A stretch of 64,000 nt of DNA, from positions 82,205-146,204 of the forward strand of contig SUVW01000004.1 in assembly GCA_015061815.1 (NCBI GenBank). The letters are read 5' to 3'. Every line of letters begins with the position of its first letter. Within the stretch, counting starts at the first letter, position 1. Made by a program: the position numbers and the translations under genes. This DNA is from Lentisphaerota bacterium (GTDB taxonomy: Bacteria > Verrucomicrobiota > Lentisphaeria > Victivallales > Victivallaceae). The notes under the pieces are model-generated. The model was not told where the DNA came from and made no database searches. It saw nothing but the letters and a program-made list of their open reading frames with translations. This document shows, one piece after another, positions 21,653 through 31,230 of the stretch.

Positions 21653-22134
21653 AAAACAAACTTATTTCTCTGTTGCGCAGTAATGCCAGACTCTCGGCCT
21701 CCGACCTGGCCATTGAACTTAATGTCACTGAAAATGAAGTGATTTCGGCGATTTCAGAAATGGAAAAAGCCGGAGTGATTCGCGGTTATACCGCTATTGT
21801 CACCGATCAGGCTCCCGGCAGTGAAAGCCGGGTCAAAGCTCTTATTGAAGTCAAAGTAACCCCGAACCGTGATGGAGGTTTTGACCGGGTGGCCAGGAGA
21901 ATTGCCAAATTTCCGGAGGTGACCGATCTCTTTCTGCTCTCCGGCAACTATGATCTTCTGCTCACAGTTGAGGGCAATTCTCTGCAGCAGGTGGCCAGTT
22001 TCGTTTCAGACAAACTTGCCACCATTGACGGGGTGATCTCCACTGCAACGGCCTTTCAGTTGAAAAAATACAAAGAATCCGGAATGATAATGCAAAGTGA
22101 TGAAGAATATGAGCGACTCAAAATCTGTTTCTGA
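21649..22134 (+). CDS. Lrp/AsnC-family transcriptional regulator
   Basis: 161 residues. The N-terminal winged helix has LLRSNARLSASDLAIELNVT and the wing entry GVIRGYTAIV. The C-terminal RAM ligand-binding domain runs from about residue 65 (ALIEVKVTP, FPEVTDLFLLSGNYDLLL). Lrp/AsnC proteins usually bind amino acids and often control adjacent genes. It overlaps the aminotransferase start by 26 nt, suggesting the two form a functional pair. Nothing in the sequence identifies the effector. Confidence 0.9.
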   Translation: MKNKLISLLRSNARLSASDLAIELNVTENEVISAISEMEKAGVIRGYTAIVTDQAPGSESRVKALIEVKVTPNRDGGFDRVARRIAKFPEVTDLFLLSGNYDLLLTVEGNSLQQVASFVSDKLATIDGVISTATAFQLKKYKESGMIMQSDEEYERLKICF

Positions 22135-23284
22135 AAAATTTATTGCACCGCACATCGCTGCGCTTCCGCCCAGCGGTATCCGGAAATTTTTTGATCTGGT
22201 CAATTCGATGGATGATGTCATCTCTCTCGGTGTCGGAGAACCGGACTTCACCACCCCCTGGACCATCCGCGAAAGCGGTATTTACTCTCTGGAACGCGGC
22301 CATACCGGCTACACCTCCAATCTCGGCACTCCGGCTTTGCGCCGGGCGATTTGCGATTATGTGGCCAAAAATTACCATGTCGGATATGACTTCAAAAGCG
22401 AATGTCTGGTAACCATCGGAGTCAGTGAAGCTCTCGATCTGGCCTTCCGGATGCTGCTCTCGCCGGGGGATGAAGTCATTTATACTGAACCGTGTTACGT
22501 TTCGTATCCGGCGGAGATCCGCATGGCACACGGCGTTCCGGTTCCGGTAACGACCCGCTATGAAAATGAATTCGCCGTTGAGCCGGAAGATATAGAAAGA
22601 GCCATCACTCCGAAAACCCGGGCGATACTGCTCAATTTTCCCTGCAATCCGACCGGAGCAGTCATGCCGGAAAAGAAGCTCCTTGCTGTAGCTGAATTGG
22701 CAAAAAAATATGATTTGGCAGTTCTGACCGATGAAATATATTCGGAATTGAATTATGACGGCAACCACATTTCCATTGCCAGTCTGCCGGGAATGAAAGA
22801 ACGGACGATATTCCTGCATGGATTTTCCAAAGCCTTTGCCATGACCGGCTGGCGCGTTGGCTATGTGTGCGCTCCGGCCCCGATGATCGCGGCCATGATG
22901 CGTATCCATCAATACGCCATCATGTGCGCGCCAACCGTTGCACAGGAAGCGGCTCTTGAAGCACTGATCAATGGCGGCAAAGCGATGAATGAGATGCGGG
23001 AAAGCTACCGGCAGCGGCGGGATTTTTTTGTCAAAGGACTGAATGATGCCGGATTGGATTGCCTGATGCCGCATGGAGCATTTTATGCATTTGCTTCGGT
23101 GAAAAAAACCGGAATGGATTCAACGGAATTTGCCGAAAAACTTCTGCGTGCAGAACATGTGGCAGTCGTACCGGGAGAAGCATTCGGTCCCGGCGGACGC
23201 GGTTTCATCCGCTGCTGTTATGCCACCGGTGCCGATGAATTGCGCGAATCCCTCATCCGGATCAAACGTTTCCTCGGCAGCTGA
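22109..23284 (+). CDS. Class I/II PLP-dependent aminotransferase
   Basis: 391 residues from MSDSKSVSEKF. Fold-type I aminotransferase. Visible are SLGVGEPDFTTP (substrate loop), FPCNPTGAV, the PLP Asp/Tyr segment LTDEIYSELNYDG, the Schiff-base lysine in HGFSKAFAMTGWRVGY, and the carboxylate-binding Arg in FIRCCYATG. The sequence resembles aspartate/aromatic aminotransferases. It could supply the final transamination for Tyr/Phe made by the convergent aromatic operon next door, but branched or other substrates are equally possible. In-frame GTG 22097 and ATG 22100 lie upstream; ATG 22109 fits the homologous N-terminus best. Confidence 0.88.
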   Translation: MSDSKSVSEKFIAPHIAALPPSGIRKFFDLVNSMDDVISLGVGEPDFTTPWTIRESGIYSLERGHTGYTSNLGTPALRRAICDYVAKNYHVGYDFKSECLVTIGVSEALDLAFRMLLSPGDEVIYTEPCYVSYPAEIRMAHGVPVPVTTRYENEFAVEPEDIERAITPKTRAILLNFPCNPTGAVMPEKKLLAVAELAKKYDLAVLTDEIYSELNYDGNHISIASLPGMKERTIFLHGFSKAFAMTGWRVGYVCAPAPMIAAMMRIHQYAIMCAPTVAQEAALEALINGGKAMNEMRESYRQRRDFFVKGLNDAGLDCLMPHGAFYAFASVKKTGMDSTEFAEKLLRAEHVAVVPGEAFGPGGRGFIRCCYATGADELRESLIRIKRFLGS

Positions 23285-23288
23285 TTGA

Positions 23289-25826
23289 TTACAAACCGGC
23301 GCGGTCTTTGTAGAGCGAAAGGATGTGCAGCGCGGTACGGTAACAGGAATTTTCCGGAATCACTGCAGCATCTGCTTCAGCGGCAAAGACTTTTTTCCGC
23401 GCCTCATTCATCCGGATAAATGCCGCCGACGGGTCGGATTCTCCGGCCAGAAACGGCGGCAAACCATTCTTCAATATTCTTTCAAATGCCACGTTATCAT
23501 CGGTATTCAGCCAAACCTTGAAACCGAGCCGATGCTTCACATCGGCAGTCACGAAAGGATTGCTCAATGCTCCGCCGCCAAGCGCGATGACCTGTCTGGC
23601 CGGAGAATCAGCCAAAGCGGTCAATACGTCTGCCTCAAGTTTCCGGAAAAACTCTTCGCCTTCTTCGCGGAATATCTCCCGGACACTGCGCCCGCTGCCT
23701 TCACGCTGCACGATCATATCATCGCTGTCGGCAAAAGGAATATCAAGAATTTCCGCGATTGCCCGTCCGACACTGCTTTTGCCGGAGTGTTTGATACCGC
23801 ACAGCACGATATTTTCCGGCAAGTTGTGAACACTCTTATAGCAAAGCCAGGAATCACGCAAATCCCGTCCCTGACGGAACAATCCGGCAAAACGCTCTCC
23901 GTCACCGGCGACCAGAGCCGAACGCATCTCATCCAAACTGTTCTGAAACTCATCCAGTGCCGGTAAAATCGCCGGGGTATTGGCCAGACAGATATCTTTC
24001 CACATCTCCGGTGAACTTGAGGCGATCCGGGAAGTGTCCCTGAACCCGGTGGCACATCCGGAATAGTGCCGCCGCTGTTCCGACGGATCATCCCGGTCAA
24101 GAATACTGCGGGTCAACGCCGAAGCGATAATGTGCAGCATATGGCTGGTATGAGCGACCAGTGCATCATGAGCCGCCGGATCGATCATCCGCACGTGTGT
24201 ATTGAGTTTTTCCCACAAGCCGGTGACAGCCTCAATCCCGCTGCCGGTGGAATATTTCCCCGGAACAACAAAAACGTCGGCATTTTCATACAACCCCCTG
24301 AATCCGGAACGATAACCGCTTTTTTCCGTGCCGGCCATCGGATGTCCACCAACGAAATTCAAGTCCGGGAACTCCTCTGCAGCATCCATTACCGCTGTTT
24401 TAACACTGCTGACATCGGTAAGTACCGCGCCCGGTTTCAATTGATCATGATACTGCCGGATAAATTTTACCGTCACCGGTATCGGCAGACACAAAACCAC
24501 TATATCCGCACTGCGGAACGCCTCGGATACATCCCGGTAGATCCTCTCGGCCGCACCGGATTCCATCATCATCCGGCTGCCTTCCGGGTCGCGGTTCCAA
24601 ACTCCGACCCGGTAATGGCGGTGGTCCAGACTCATGGCCAGTGAACTGCCAAGCAATCCCAACCCGACAACAGCTGCTTCCGGACGTTCATCAGCCGGGA
24701 CGCCGGAATTTTCCGGGAACCGCCAGGCATAATAATCTGTCAGCAATTCCGCAGTTTTCCCGGGATCAAGATCCACCGTTTTCACCTTGCCATCGGCCAG
24801 AGGCAAAACTGCGCGGAATCTGCCGTCGCCATTTTTTTTGTCACCTTTCATCAATTCAACGATCCGGACAACATCATGTTTCACCGCCGACAGCGGAAAT
24901 TTCCCCGGCGCGATACCGGCGCAAGTCAGCAAATCATACTGTCTGGACTGCAGTTTTTCATCGCACAATCCCAACTTCACCGCCGTAAATGCCGCCATAT
25001 CCATCCCGACCGCGACCGCTTCACCGTGAGTCAGCCGGAAACGGGAAAGATGTTCTATAGCGTGCCCGAAAGTGTGTCCGTAATTGAGGAATACCCTGCC
25101 GCTGTCACCGGATTCTTTTTCATCAGCCGAAACCACCATCGCCTTTATCTCACAGGAACGCTTCACCGCCCGGAGCAAAAATGCTTTATCCGACAATATA
25201 TCTGACGGCATTTCATTTATAAGAGTACGGACAAATCCGGCATCCCGGATCATCGCAGTTTTGATGATCTCCGCCATACCGCTGCCAAGTTCCCGTGCCG
25301 GCAGAGTGTCGAGCAATCCGCAATCGATGACCACCAGAGAAGGTTGATGGAATGCCCCGACCAGATTTTTCCCGTGTACCGTATCAACAGCCGTTTTACC
25401 GCCGACGGAAGAATCCACCATCGCCAGAAGCGAGGTCGGGATCTGAATAAAATCCACTCCACGCATAAACATCGCAGCTGCAAATCCGGTCAAATCCCCG
25501 GTCACACCGCCGCCGAGGGCGGCAAAAAGGGCATTGCGCCCCAATTTGAGCGAACTGGCGTAACCGCACAGTTTCATGGCATTATCCATATTTTTGGATG
25601 CTTCTCCGGCGGGTAAGACCCAGGAATATACGGTTTTACCGCTTTTTTCCATCGCCGCTGCAACGCGCGGCAAATACTGCGCGGTATTGCTGTCTGCGGT
25701 GATCAATACATTTTTTTGCGGCAAAGCGGAAAAAGCCTCCAGCACCGCCGGTGAATCCACTGCACTGAAAATTATATCGTAACTGCGCTTACCCAGTTCC
25801 ACTCTGACTCGGGGTACCTCTTTCAT
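23289..25826 (-). CDS. Trifunctional fusion: 3-dehydroquinate synthase / prephenate dehydrogenase / shikimate kinase
   Basis: 845 residues with three complete enzymes (numbering from the in-frame TTG at 25832, two residues longer). AroB about 1-370: GGGVTGDLTGFAAA, LLAMVDSSVGGKTAVD and metal-binding NYGHTFGHAIEH. TyrA about 385-665: NAD motif VVGLGLLGSS, GGHPMAGTEKSG, HTSHMLHI and GFRDTSRIASSSPEMW. AroK about 673-845: P-loop GIKHSGKSS, FADSDDMI, FRxxGExxFRxxE and ALGGGAL. All motifs look intact, so all three activities are expected. ATG 25826 has AGGA about 6 nt away and is preferred. It is the last gene of the aromatic operon, 2 bp after the aroA stop. Confidence 0.95.
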   Translation of the reverse strand: MKEVPRVRVELGKRSYDIIFSAVDSPAVLEAFSALPQKNVLITADSNTAQYLPRVAAAMEKSGKTVYSWVLPAGEASKNMDNAMKLCGYASSLKLGRNALFAALGGGVTGDLTGFAAAMFMRGVDFIQIPTSLLAMVDSSVGGKTAVDTVHGKNLVGAFHQPSLVVIDCGLLDTLPARELGSGMAEIIKTAMIRDAGFVRTLINEMPSDILSDKAFLLRAVKRSCEIKAMVVSADEKESGDSGRVFLNYGHTFGHAIEHLSRFRLTHGEAVAVGMDMAAFTAVKLGLCDEKLQSRQYDLLTCAGIAPGKFPLSAVKHDVVRIVELMKGDKKNGDGRFRAVLPLADGKVKTVDLDPGKTAELLTDYYAWRFPENSGVPADERPEAAVVGLGLLGSSLAMSLDHRHYRVGVWNRDPEGSRMMMESGAAERIYRDVSEAFRSADIVVLCLPIPVTVKFIRQYHDQLKPGAVLTDVSSVKTAVMDAAEEFPDLNFVGGHPMAGTEKSGYRSGFRGLYENADVFVVPGKYSTGSGIEAVTGLWEKLNTHVRMIDPAAHDALVAHTSHMLHIIASALTRSILDRDDPSEQRRHYSGCATGFRDTSRIASSSPEMWKDICLANTPAILPALDEFQNSLDEMRSALVAGDGERFAGLFRQGRDLRDSWLCYKSVHNLPENIVLCGIKHSGKSSVGRAIAEILDIPFADSDDMIVQREGSGRSVREIFREEGEEFFRKLEADVLTALADSPARQVIALGGGALSNPFVTADVKHRLGFKVWLNTDDNVAFERILKNGLPPFLAGESDPSAAFIRMNEARKKVFAAEADAAVIPENSCYRTALHILSLYKDRAGL

Positions 25827-25828
25827 CT

Positions 25829-27106
25829 TCAATCCTGCAACTCCCTGATTACTGCGCCAAGATCACGGAAATCGGCGGCAAATTCCGGATAAGTAACTTC
25901 ACAGGCACTGCCGTCGGCGATCGTAACTGCACCGTCAGCCCCCAGAGCCGCAACCGTTAACGCCATAGCAATCCGGTGATCGTGATAACTCTCCACTTCA
26001 GCTCCATGCAGCTGTCTGCCGCCGCGAATGACCAACCCATCCGGCAATTCGGTGATATCAGCTCCCATTTTCTGCAATTCACAGCTCATACAGGCGATCC
26101 GGTCACACTCTTTAAGCCGTGCTTGCGGAACATTGATCAGACGGGTGACGCCTTCGGCGAAGCAACCCAAAACCGCCATTACCGGCAATGCATCGGGAGT
26201 GGCATTGAGATCAAATGTCCCTCCGGTCAGACGGGATTTTTTCACCACGACCTCTCCATCGGCCATATAAATATCCCCATTCATCGCCCGGACATAATCA
26301 AAAACCCGCTTATCTCCCTGCAGATCATCGAAATCCAAATTTGCGATCCTCACCTCTTTTCCCGCCACCACTCCGGCACCAAGCGGGAATGCCGCTGTTG
26401 AAAAATCTGCCGGGATCACCCGGGAAAAGGGTTTGTACTCCTGATTTCCGGGAATTTCATAATACAGCATATTTTCTGCCGGATAAACTGTTATTCCGCA
26501 CCGGTCAAGCCAATCCAGAGTGATTTTCACATAATCAGCTTCATTGAGAAAATCCAGTTCCAGCACCGAATTTTGTTGAGCCAGAGGCAGAGCCATGAGC
26601 AATGCTGTAAGAAACTGGCTGGTCGTCCCGTCAACTTTGGTCCGTCCGCCGGTCAACGGCCCGGAAACACTCAAAGGAGCAAAGCCGTTGCAACTGCGGC
26701 AATCAGCTCCCAAATCAGCAAGTGCATCGAGCAATCCCTGCATGATCCGGGTACGCAAAGATGCATCCCCGTCAAAACTGATTTCTCCCCGTCCCAGAGC
26801 TGCCGCAGCGGTGATTATCCGCATCGTTGTACCGGAATTCCCCAGATCCACCGGCAATTCCGGAGAAGCAAAATCCTTTCCGCATCCGGAAATTTTCCAC
26901 ACCTCACGGGATTCATCGACTTTCGCTCCCAAAGCGGCTGCCGCCGACAGCGCACTGCGGGTATCAGCGGAATACAATGGAGCGTATATTTCCGAACACC
27001 CTCTGCTCAACAATCCGGCGATCACCGCCCGGATCGTATGACTTTTGGAACCGGGGACTGCTATGCGCCCGGATAACTCATTTCCCGGAATTATCTGCCA
27101 ATCCAT
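25829..27106 (-). CDS. aroA: 3-Phosphoshikimate 1-carboxyvinyltransferase (EPSP synthase)
   Basis: 425 residues from MDWQIIPGNEL. It joins PEP to shikimate 3-phosphate. Motifs: VPGSKSHTIRAVI, DLGNSGTTMRII (PEP site), GDASLRTRIMQGLLDAL, TTSQFLTALLMALPLA, and C-terminal SYHDHRIAMALTVAALGAD. The active-site segment NSGTTMR has Thr where class I enzymes have Ala (NAGTAMR), so it is not the commonest class I form; I do not predict inhibitor response. ATG 27106 has GGGAGAG upstream; the GTG at 27115 overlapping the chorismate mutase stop has no room for an SD. Confidence 0.95.
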   Translation of the reverse strand: MDWQIIPGNELSGRIAVPGSKSHTIRAVIAGLLSRGCSEIYAPLYSADTRSALSAAAALGAKVDESREVWKISGCGKDFASPELPVDLGNSGTTMRIITAAAALGRGEISFDGDASLRTRIMQGLLDALADLGADCRSCNGFAPLSVSGPLTGGRTKVDGTTSQFLTALLMALPLAQQNSVLELDFLNEADYVKITLDWLDRCGITVYPAENMLYYEIPGNQEYKPFSRVIPADFSTAAFPLGAGVVAGKEVRIANLDFDDLQGDKRVFDYVRAMNGDIYMADGEVVVKKSRLTGGTFDLNATPDALPVMAVLGCFAEGVTRLINVPQARLKECDRIACMSCELQKMGADITELPDGLVIRGGRQLHGAEVESYHDHRIAMALTVAALGADGAVTIADGSACEVTYPEFAADFRDLGAVIRELQD

Positions 27107-27111
27107 GCTGT

Positions 27112-27396
27112 TCACTCTCCCGACTGCTTTTTCAAACGTTCCTCTCTCCGGCGACTGGCCTCAAAAACCGCCTCAAAGACCGCTTTGATTTCCGGGGCGA
27201 ACTCCTCTCCGGCCAAAGCGGTGACTTTTTTCAAAATCGCCTCTTCTCTTGCCGGAACGAAGATCGGCTGATCATTGGCCTTTTTCCATTCGCCGACGAT
27301 ATCCACCTGCTTCATTCTCTCCACCAGCAAAGCAGTCAACTCTCCATTTATCCGGTCGATCTCCTGCCGGGCCCGGTCAATTTGCGAAGTATCCAT
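27112..27396 (-). CDS. Chorismate mutase, AroQ type
   Basis: 94 residues, the length of a monofunctional AroQ domain. It converts chorismate to prephenate, the substrate of the TyrA domain encoded two genes downstream. The helical pattern is typical: RQEIDRINGELTALLVERM, then VGEWKKANDQPIFVPAREEA. Catalytic Arg and Lys positions of AroQ are present. It begins 11 bp after the DAHP synthase stop and runs into the aroA start region, in one tight operon. Confidence 0.9.
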   Translation of the reverse strand: MDTSQIDRARQEIDRINGELTALLVERMKQVDIVGEWKKANDQPIFVPAREEAILKKVTALAGEEFAPEIKAVFEAVFEASRRREERLKKQSGE

Positions 27397-27407
27397 GATA
27401 CCAACCT

Positions 27408-28409
27408 TTATTCCAATGCGCTCTTCAATTTTTCAATACGCCGGACCAGTTGCCGGAATTGTTCCGGAGTAAGACTTTGCATGCCGTCACATTTGGCGCA
27501 GGCCGGATTGTTATGCACTTCGATGATAAGTCCGTCAGCTCCCGCCGCCACCGCCGCCAGCGACAACGGGGCAACAAATTCCGCCACGCCAACTGCATGA
27601 CTGGGATCGACGATCACCGGCAGATGGGATAATTTTTTCAGCACCGGGACAGCGGAAATATCCAGAGTATTGCGGGTGTAAGTTTCAAAGGTGCGCACAC
27701 CGCGTTCACAGAGGATGACATTCTCATTACCGGAAGCCATGATGTATTCCGCGCTCATAAGCAGCTCCTGATAGGTGTTGGCCAGACCGCGTTTCAACAG
27801 GATCGGTTTTCCGGAGTGACCGAGCTGCTTGAGCAATTCAAAATTCTGCATATTGCGTGCGCCGACCTGAATAACGTCCACATCATCAAAAAGTTCCAGC
27901 TGCGACAGATCCATGATCTCCGTCACGATCGGCAACCCGGTATCTTTTTTCGCTTCCAGAAGCAGTTTTATCCCCTCTTCACGCAAACCCTGAAATGCGT
28001 AAGGAGAGGTGCGCGGTTTGAAAGCTCCGCCGCGCAGAAGTTTCGCTCCGGAAGCCTTGACGCTCCGCGCCACCGTGATGATCTGTTCCTCACTTTCCAC
28101 TGAACAAGGTCCGGCAATGACCGTCATCCCCCCGCCGCCGATCACAGCATCTTTCACCTTGATCTGCGTATCCAGCGGATGGAATTTGCGGTTGGCGTTT
28201 TTGAAAGGCTCCTGAATGCGTTTGACATCATCCACACACTCCAGCATTTTTATCTGATCGATATCCACCTTGCCGGTATCACCGATCAAACCAAGTACCG
28301 TATGCTGACTTCCCTGGGAAATGTGGACATCAAAACCGAACGTTTTCAGATTGGCCACCAGCTTTTCCACTGCTGCTTGAGCAGTGTTTTCTCTCAATAT
28401 GACTATCAT
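27408..28409 (-). CDS. aroF: DAHP synthase with N-terminal regulatory (ferredoxin-like) domain
   Basis: 333 residues. First step of the shikimate pathway: PEP plus erythrose 4-phosphate. Residues 1-70 form the ferredoxin-like domain seen in T. maritima-type Ibeta enzymes, where Tyr/Phe feedback acts. The TIM barrel carries IAGPCSVESEEQI (metal/PEP Cys), LRGGAFKPRTSPYAFQG, QVGARNMQNFELL, LLKRGLANT and VDPSHAVG. ATG start at 28407-28409. First gene of the operon aroF - chorismate mutase - aroA - aroB/tyrA/aroK. Confidence 0.95.
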   Translation of the reverse strand: MIVILRENTAQAAVEKLVANLKTFGFDVHISQGSQHTVLGLIGDTGKVDIDQIKMLECVDDVKRIQEPFKNANRKFHPLDTQIKVKDAVIGGGGMTVIAGPCSVESEEQIITVARSVKASGAKLLRGGAFKPRTSPYAFQGLREEGIKLLLEAKKDTGLPIVTEIMDLSQLELFDDVDVIQVGARNMQNFELLKQLGHSGKPILLKRGLANTYQELLMSAEYIMASGNENVILCERGVRTFETYTRNTLDISAVPVLKKLSHLPVIVDPSHAVGVAEFVAPLSLAAVAAGADGLIIEVHNNPACAKCDGMQSLTPEQFRQLVRRIEKLKSALE

Positions 28410-28470
28410 CTTAATGAAACCTTTTTATAAAAAAATGCATCTGTAAAAACTTGTAAAATCACCTCTATAT

Positions 28471-28499
28471 AAGATACTGCTGAAAATGGTCTTTGTCAA
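28471..28499 (-). promoter_or_regulatory. Promoter of the aromatic amino-acid operon
   Basis: Minus-strand -35 TTGACA (28494-28499, perfect), 17-bp spacer, -10 TATCTT (28471-28476). It sits about 60 bp before the aroF ATG. Confidence 0.75.
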
Positions 28500-28586
28500 G
28501 CTGAAAAAGAGGCGTTTTCACCCGGCAAACACTCCGGTTGTCAGCATGCGGTATATCTTTGTTTTTCCGTAAAACTGCCGGCGGAG

Positions 28587-30329
28587 TCAATTATTCTCGT
28601 AAAGAGCTGTGATGGTATAATTTGCGGATTTCGGGAAGAGTGCATGTGCTTTGAGCATCAGTTTTTCCGCATTTTCCCGATCACCGCGCAGCAAAGCGAT
28701 TCTGGCCAGACGGGCGAATGCCGCAGGACGGGCCGGATCAAGCTGCAAAGCCTGCTGATAACTCTTCTCTGCAAGTTCCGGAGAACCGGTACGGAAGTAC
28801 CAATCCCCCAGTGTCATCGGAATAACCGCCGACTCCGGACGCCACGATGCCGCCTTTTCCGCCAGCAATTCCACCGGATAAACCGATAATGCCGCTGCCG
28901 CTTCAGGAGTGGGAGGATGCACCCGGTCCATAAGCATGGATAAAGCTTTATCTCCGGAAATATACCAATAACTGCTCCATATCCCCCCCGCAGCCACAAT
29001 TACCGCTGCCATCCGGTTCAGTTGCCGCCGCCATTTTCCGCCGCCGTCATCTTCCGGTTCCTGCGGTAAAATCGCCAGCGCATACAGCACTCCCATTATC
29101 GCCACCAGTGCCGGAACCTGCCAGTCACAATCCATCAAACTGTGCAAAGTAAATATTGTTCCGCACCAGAATACTGCACACGGGAAACTGCCGTCAAAAC
29201 GTTTTTTCCACAGCACAGCCAGCGGCATCAGCAGAACTGCCAGCATCATCACCCCGGAAACCACTCCGCACTGGGAAGCAAATGATGCCACCACATTGTG
29301 CGGATCGCGGGCCGATTCCATTACCGGCGATTGCTTCATCTGCATGTGCGCACGGAAAAAACCTCCCCATCCGGCCCCGGCCAAAGGATACTTCATACAT
29401 AATACGGCACTGCTTCGCAGGTAATCGGCCCGTTCTCCCATCGATGCCATTCCCCGGCCGAAGTGAACTGCAAATAAAATCCCCGCCGCCACGACCAGTG
29501 CCCCCAGTATAATCCCGGCCAAACGCCATGACCGGCGTATCCCCGGACAGGAAAAAAGCGCGATCATTCCGGCTGCCAGAGGGCAGAATAATGCACTGCG
29601 GGAACGGGTCAATACCAGAACCGAAACAAACAGTATGACAAAAAATAAACGGAACGCATACTTCGCCCCGACCGGAGGAGTGACATGCACACTCCACTTC
29701 CCCCCCAGATACCAGCCAAGGATCAGCATGATCATAAGCATTGATGCCAGTGTGTTGCTCGATGCCAAAGTGGAATATATGCGCGGATCGGTCAGTTTCA
29801 ATCTCATCCCGTCGGAAAGCGGGATCCCGGCAGCTTCCTGTTCGGCGACAAAATTGCGCATCTCATCCAGTGCGAAAATATGCTGATGCCAACCATAGAA
29901 CGCGGTCAGCACTCCGCCGACAATTATTGCGGCAGCAAATTTTTCCACCCATTGCGGATATTTTTCCGCCAGCAATGCTCCGCTGAAAATCACACTCCCC
30001 GCCCCGAAAAGCAGAGATATTTCCCCCAATGCAATGACCATCTCTCCCCGGAACATCCCCGGCAGCACCGCCAGTACACTGCCCAGCGACCACAACCCGA
30101 CCAGAAGCGATTCACGGCGCGACAAATGCCAGTTGCCGCTTAAAAGTATCAAGAGCAGGAGCCCGCCGCCGAAATATCCGAGTGAGTGAGGCGGCCAGGT
30201 GATAAACAGCCAGTCAAAACCGTTTTCCGGATAAAAGCCGCCGGCTTCCGTCATCACCGCCAGACCACCGAATTTCAACGGCAGCAGTACCAGAAGCAGA
30301 GTAAACAGATAAAGCGGCAATTTCTTCAT
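28587..30329 (-). CDS. O-antigen-ligase-like membrane protein with C-terminal TPRs
   Basis: 580 residues with about a dozen hydrophobic segments, then a soluble C-terminal region with TPR-like helices (TLGDWYFRTGSPELAEKSYQ, FARLARIALLRGDRENAEKL). The periplasmic-loop segment SMGERADYLRSSAVL with PLAGAGWGGFFRAHMQ resembles the Wzy_C/WaaL family, which joins glycans to acceptors or polymerises them. Similar WaaL-TPR proteins also include oligosaccharyltransferases, so the acceptor is unknown. It follows purU by 9 bp and may be cotranscribed with it. Confidence 0.75.
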   Translation of the reverse strand: MKKLPLYLFTLLLVLLPLKFGGLAVMTEAGGFYPENGFDWLFITWPPHSLGYFGGGLLLLILLSGNWHLSRRESLLVGLWSLGSVLAVLPGMFRGEMVIALGEISLLFGAGSVIFSGALLAEKYPQWVEKFAAAIIVGGVLTAFYGWHQHIFALDEMRNFVAEQEAAGIPLSDGMRLKLTDPRIYSTLASSNTLASMLMIMLILGWYLGGKWSVHVTPPVGAKYAFRLFFVILFVSVLVLTRSRSALFCPLAAGMIALFSCPGIRRSWRLAGIILGALVVAAGILFAVHFGRGMASMGERADYLRSSAVLCMKYPLAGAGWGGFFRAHMQMKQSPVMESARDPHNVVASFASQCGVVSGVMMLAVLLMPLAVLWKKRFDGSFPCAVFWCGTIFTLHSLMDCDWQVPALVAIMGVLYALAILPQEPEDDGGGKWRRQLNRMAAVIVAAGGIWSSYWYISGDKALSMLMDRVHPPTPEAAAALSVYPVELLAEKAASWRPESAVIPMTLGDWYFRTGSPELAEKSYQQALQLDPARPAAFARLARIALLRGDRENAEKLMLKAHALFPKSANYTITALYENN

Positions 30330-30338
30330 TGTCAGAAT

Positions 30339-31196
30339 TCACTTGGCAAAAACGATCGTCCGGTGACCGGAAATTATCACCCGGTGTTCCAGATGAGCCC
30401 GCACTGCCCGGGTCAGCACCCGGCGTTCGATATCCCGGCCCCGGTTGCGCAAATCTTCCGGCAGACTCTCGTGGTTGATCCGTTCCACATCCTGTTCGAT
30501 GATCGGTCCCTCATCCAATTCCGGAGTGGCATAATGAGCCGTTGCCCCGATCATTTTCACGCCCCTTTCCCATGCCCGCTGATAGGGGTTGCCGCCCATG
30601 AATGCCGGAAGAAACGCATGGTGGATATTGATTATCCTCGCTGGAAAACGTTTGATAAAATCATCCGACAATATCCGCATGTAACGGGCCAGAACGACCA
30701 AATCGATCTTCTGTTTTTCCAACAGCTCAATGATCTGTCTTTCCTGCTCCGGATCACCGCTGCGGGTCACCGGAAAACAGTAGAACGGGATACGGAATTT
30801 TTCAGCAGCCTCCTCCAGCTCCGGATGGTTGCCGATAACCAGTCTGACCTTACCCGGCCCCAGCAGATTCTCTTCAGAATTGGTCAACAGATCATAAAGA
30901 CAGTGAGTGGTTTTGGATACCATCACCGCCACATTCTGCACCTCGCCGGAGTAATGAATGGAAAACTGCAGTTCCAATTCATCGGCCAGTTTTTGAAATT
31001 CCGCCTCGATCACCGCCCGGGTCAATTCCGGCGGCAACTCCACTGCGGCACGCATATAGTACAACTTTTCCAGAATATCCGTATACTGACGGCACTCCAC
31101 GATATTGAGATTCATTCCGGCAAAAAATCCGGTGATCCGGGCCACCAACCCTTTCCGGTCAGCGGCGGTTATCAAAAATACAGCACTGCGATCCAT
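30339..31196 (-). CDS. purU: Formyltetrahydrofolate deformylase
   Basis: 285 residues from MDRSAVFLITAADRKG. It hydrolyses 10-formyl-THF to formate and THF. An N-terminal ACT domain (GLVARITGFFAGMNLNIVE) is followed by the formyltransferase-fold domain with VLARYMRILSDDF, the catalytic INIHHAFLPAF segment and IGATAHYATPELDEGPIIEQ (Asp). The formate released could feed purine synthesis. The frame extends to 31271, but ATG 31196 has AAAGGA 9 nt upstream and the promoter lies inside the longer version. Confidence 0.95.
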   Translation of the reverse strand: MDRSAVFLITAADRKGLVARITGFFAGMNLNIVECRQYTDILEKLYYMRAAVELPPELTRAVIEAEFQKLADELELQFSIHYSGEVQNVAVMVSKTTHCLYDLLTNSEENLLGPGKVRLVIGNHPELEEAAEKFRIPFYCFPVTRSGDPEQERQIIELLEKQKIDLVVLARYMRILSDDFIKRFPARIINIHHAFLPAFMGGNPYQRAWERGVKMIGATAHYATPELDEGPIIEQDVERINHESLPEDLRNRGRDIERRVLTRAVRAHLEHRVIISGHRTIVFAK

Positions 31197-31230
31197 AATT
31201 TTTATTCCTTTATTTTTGTCACATCTTATT

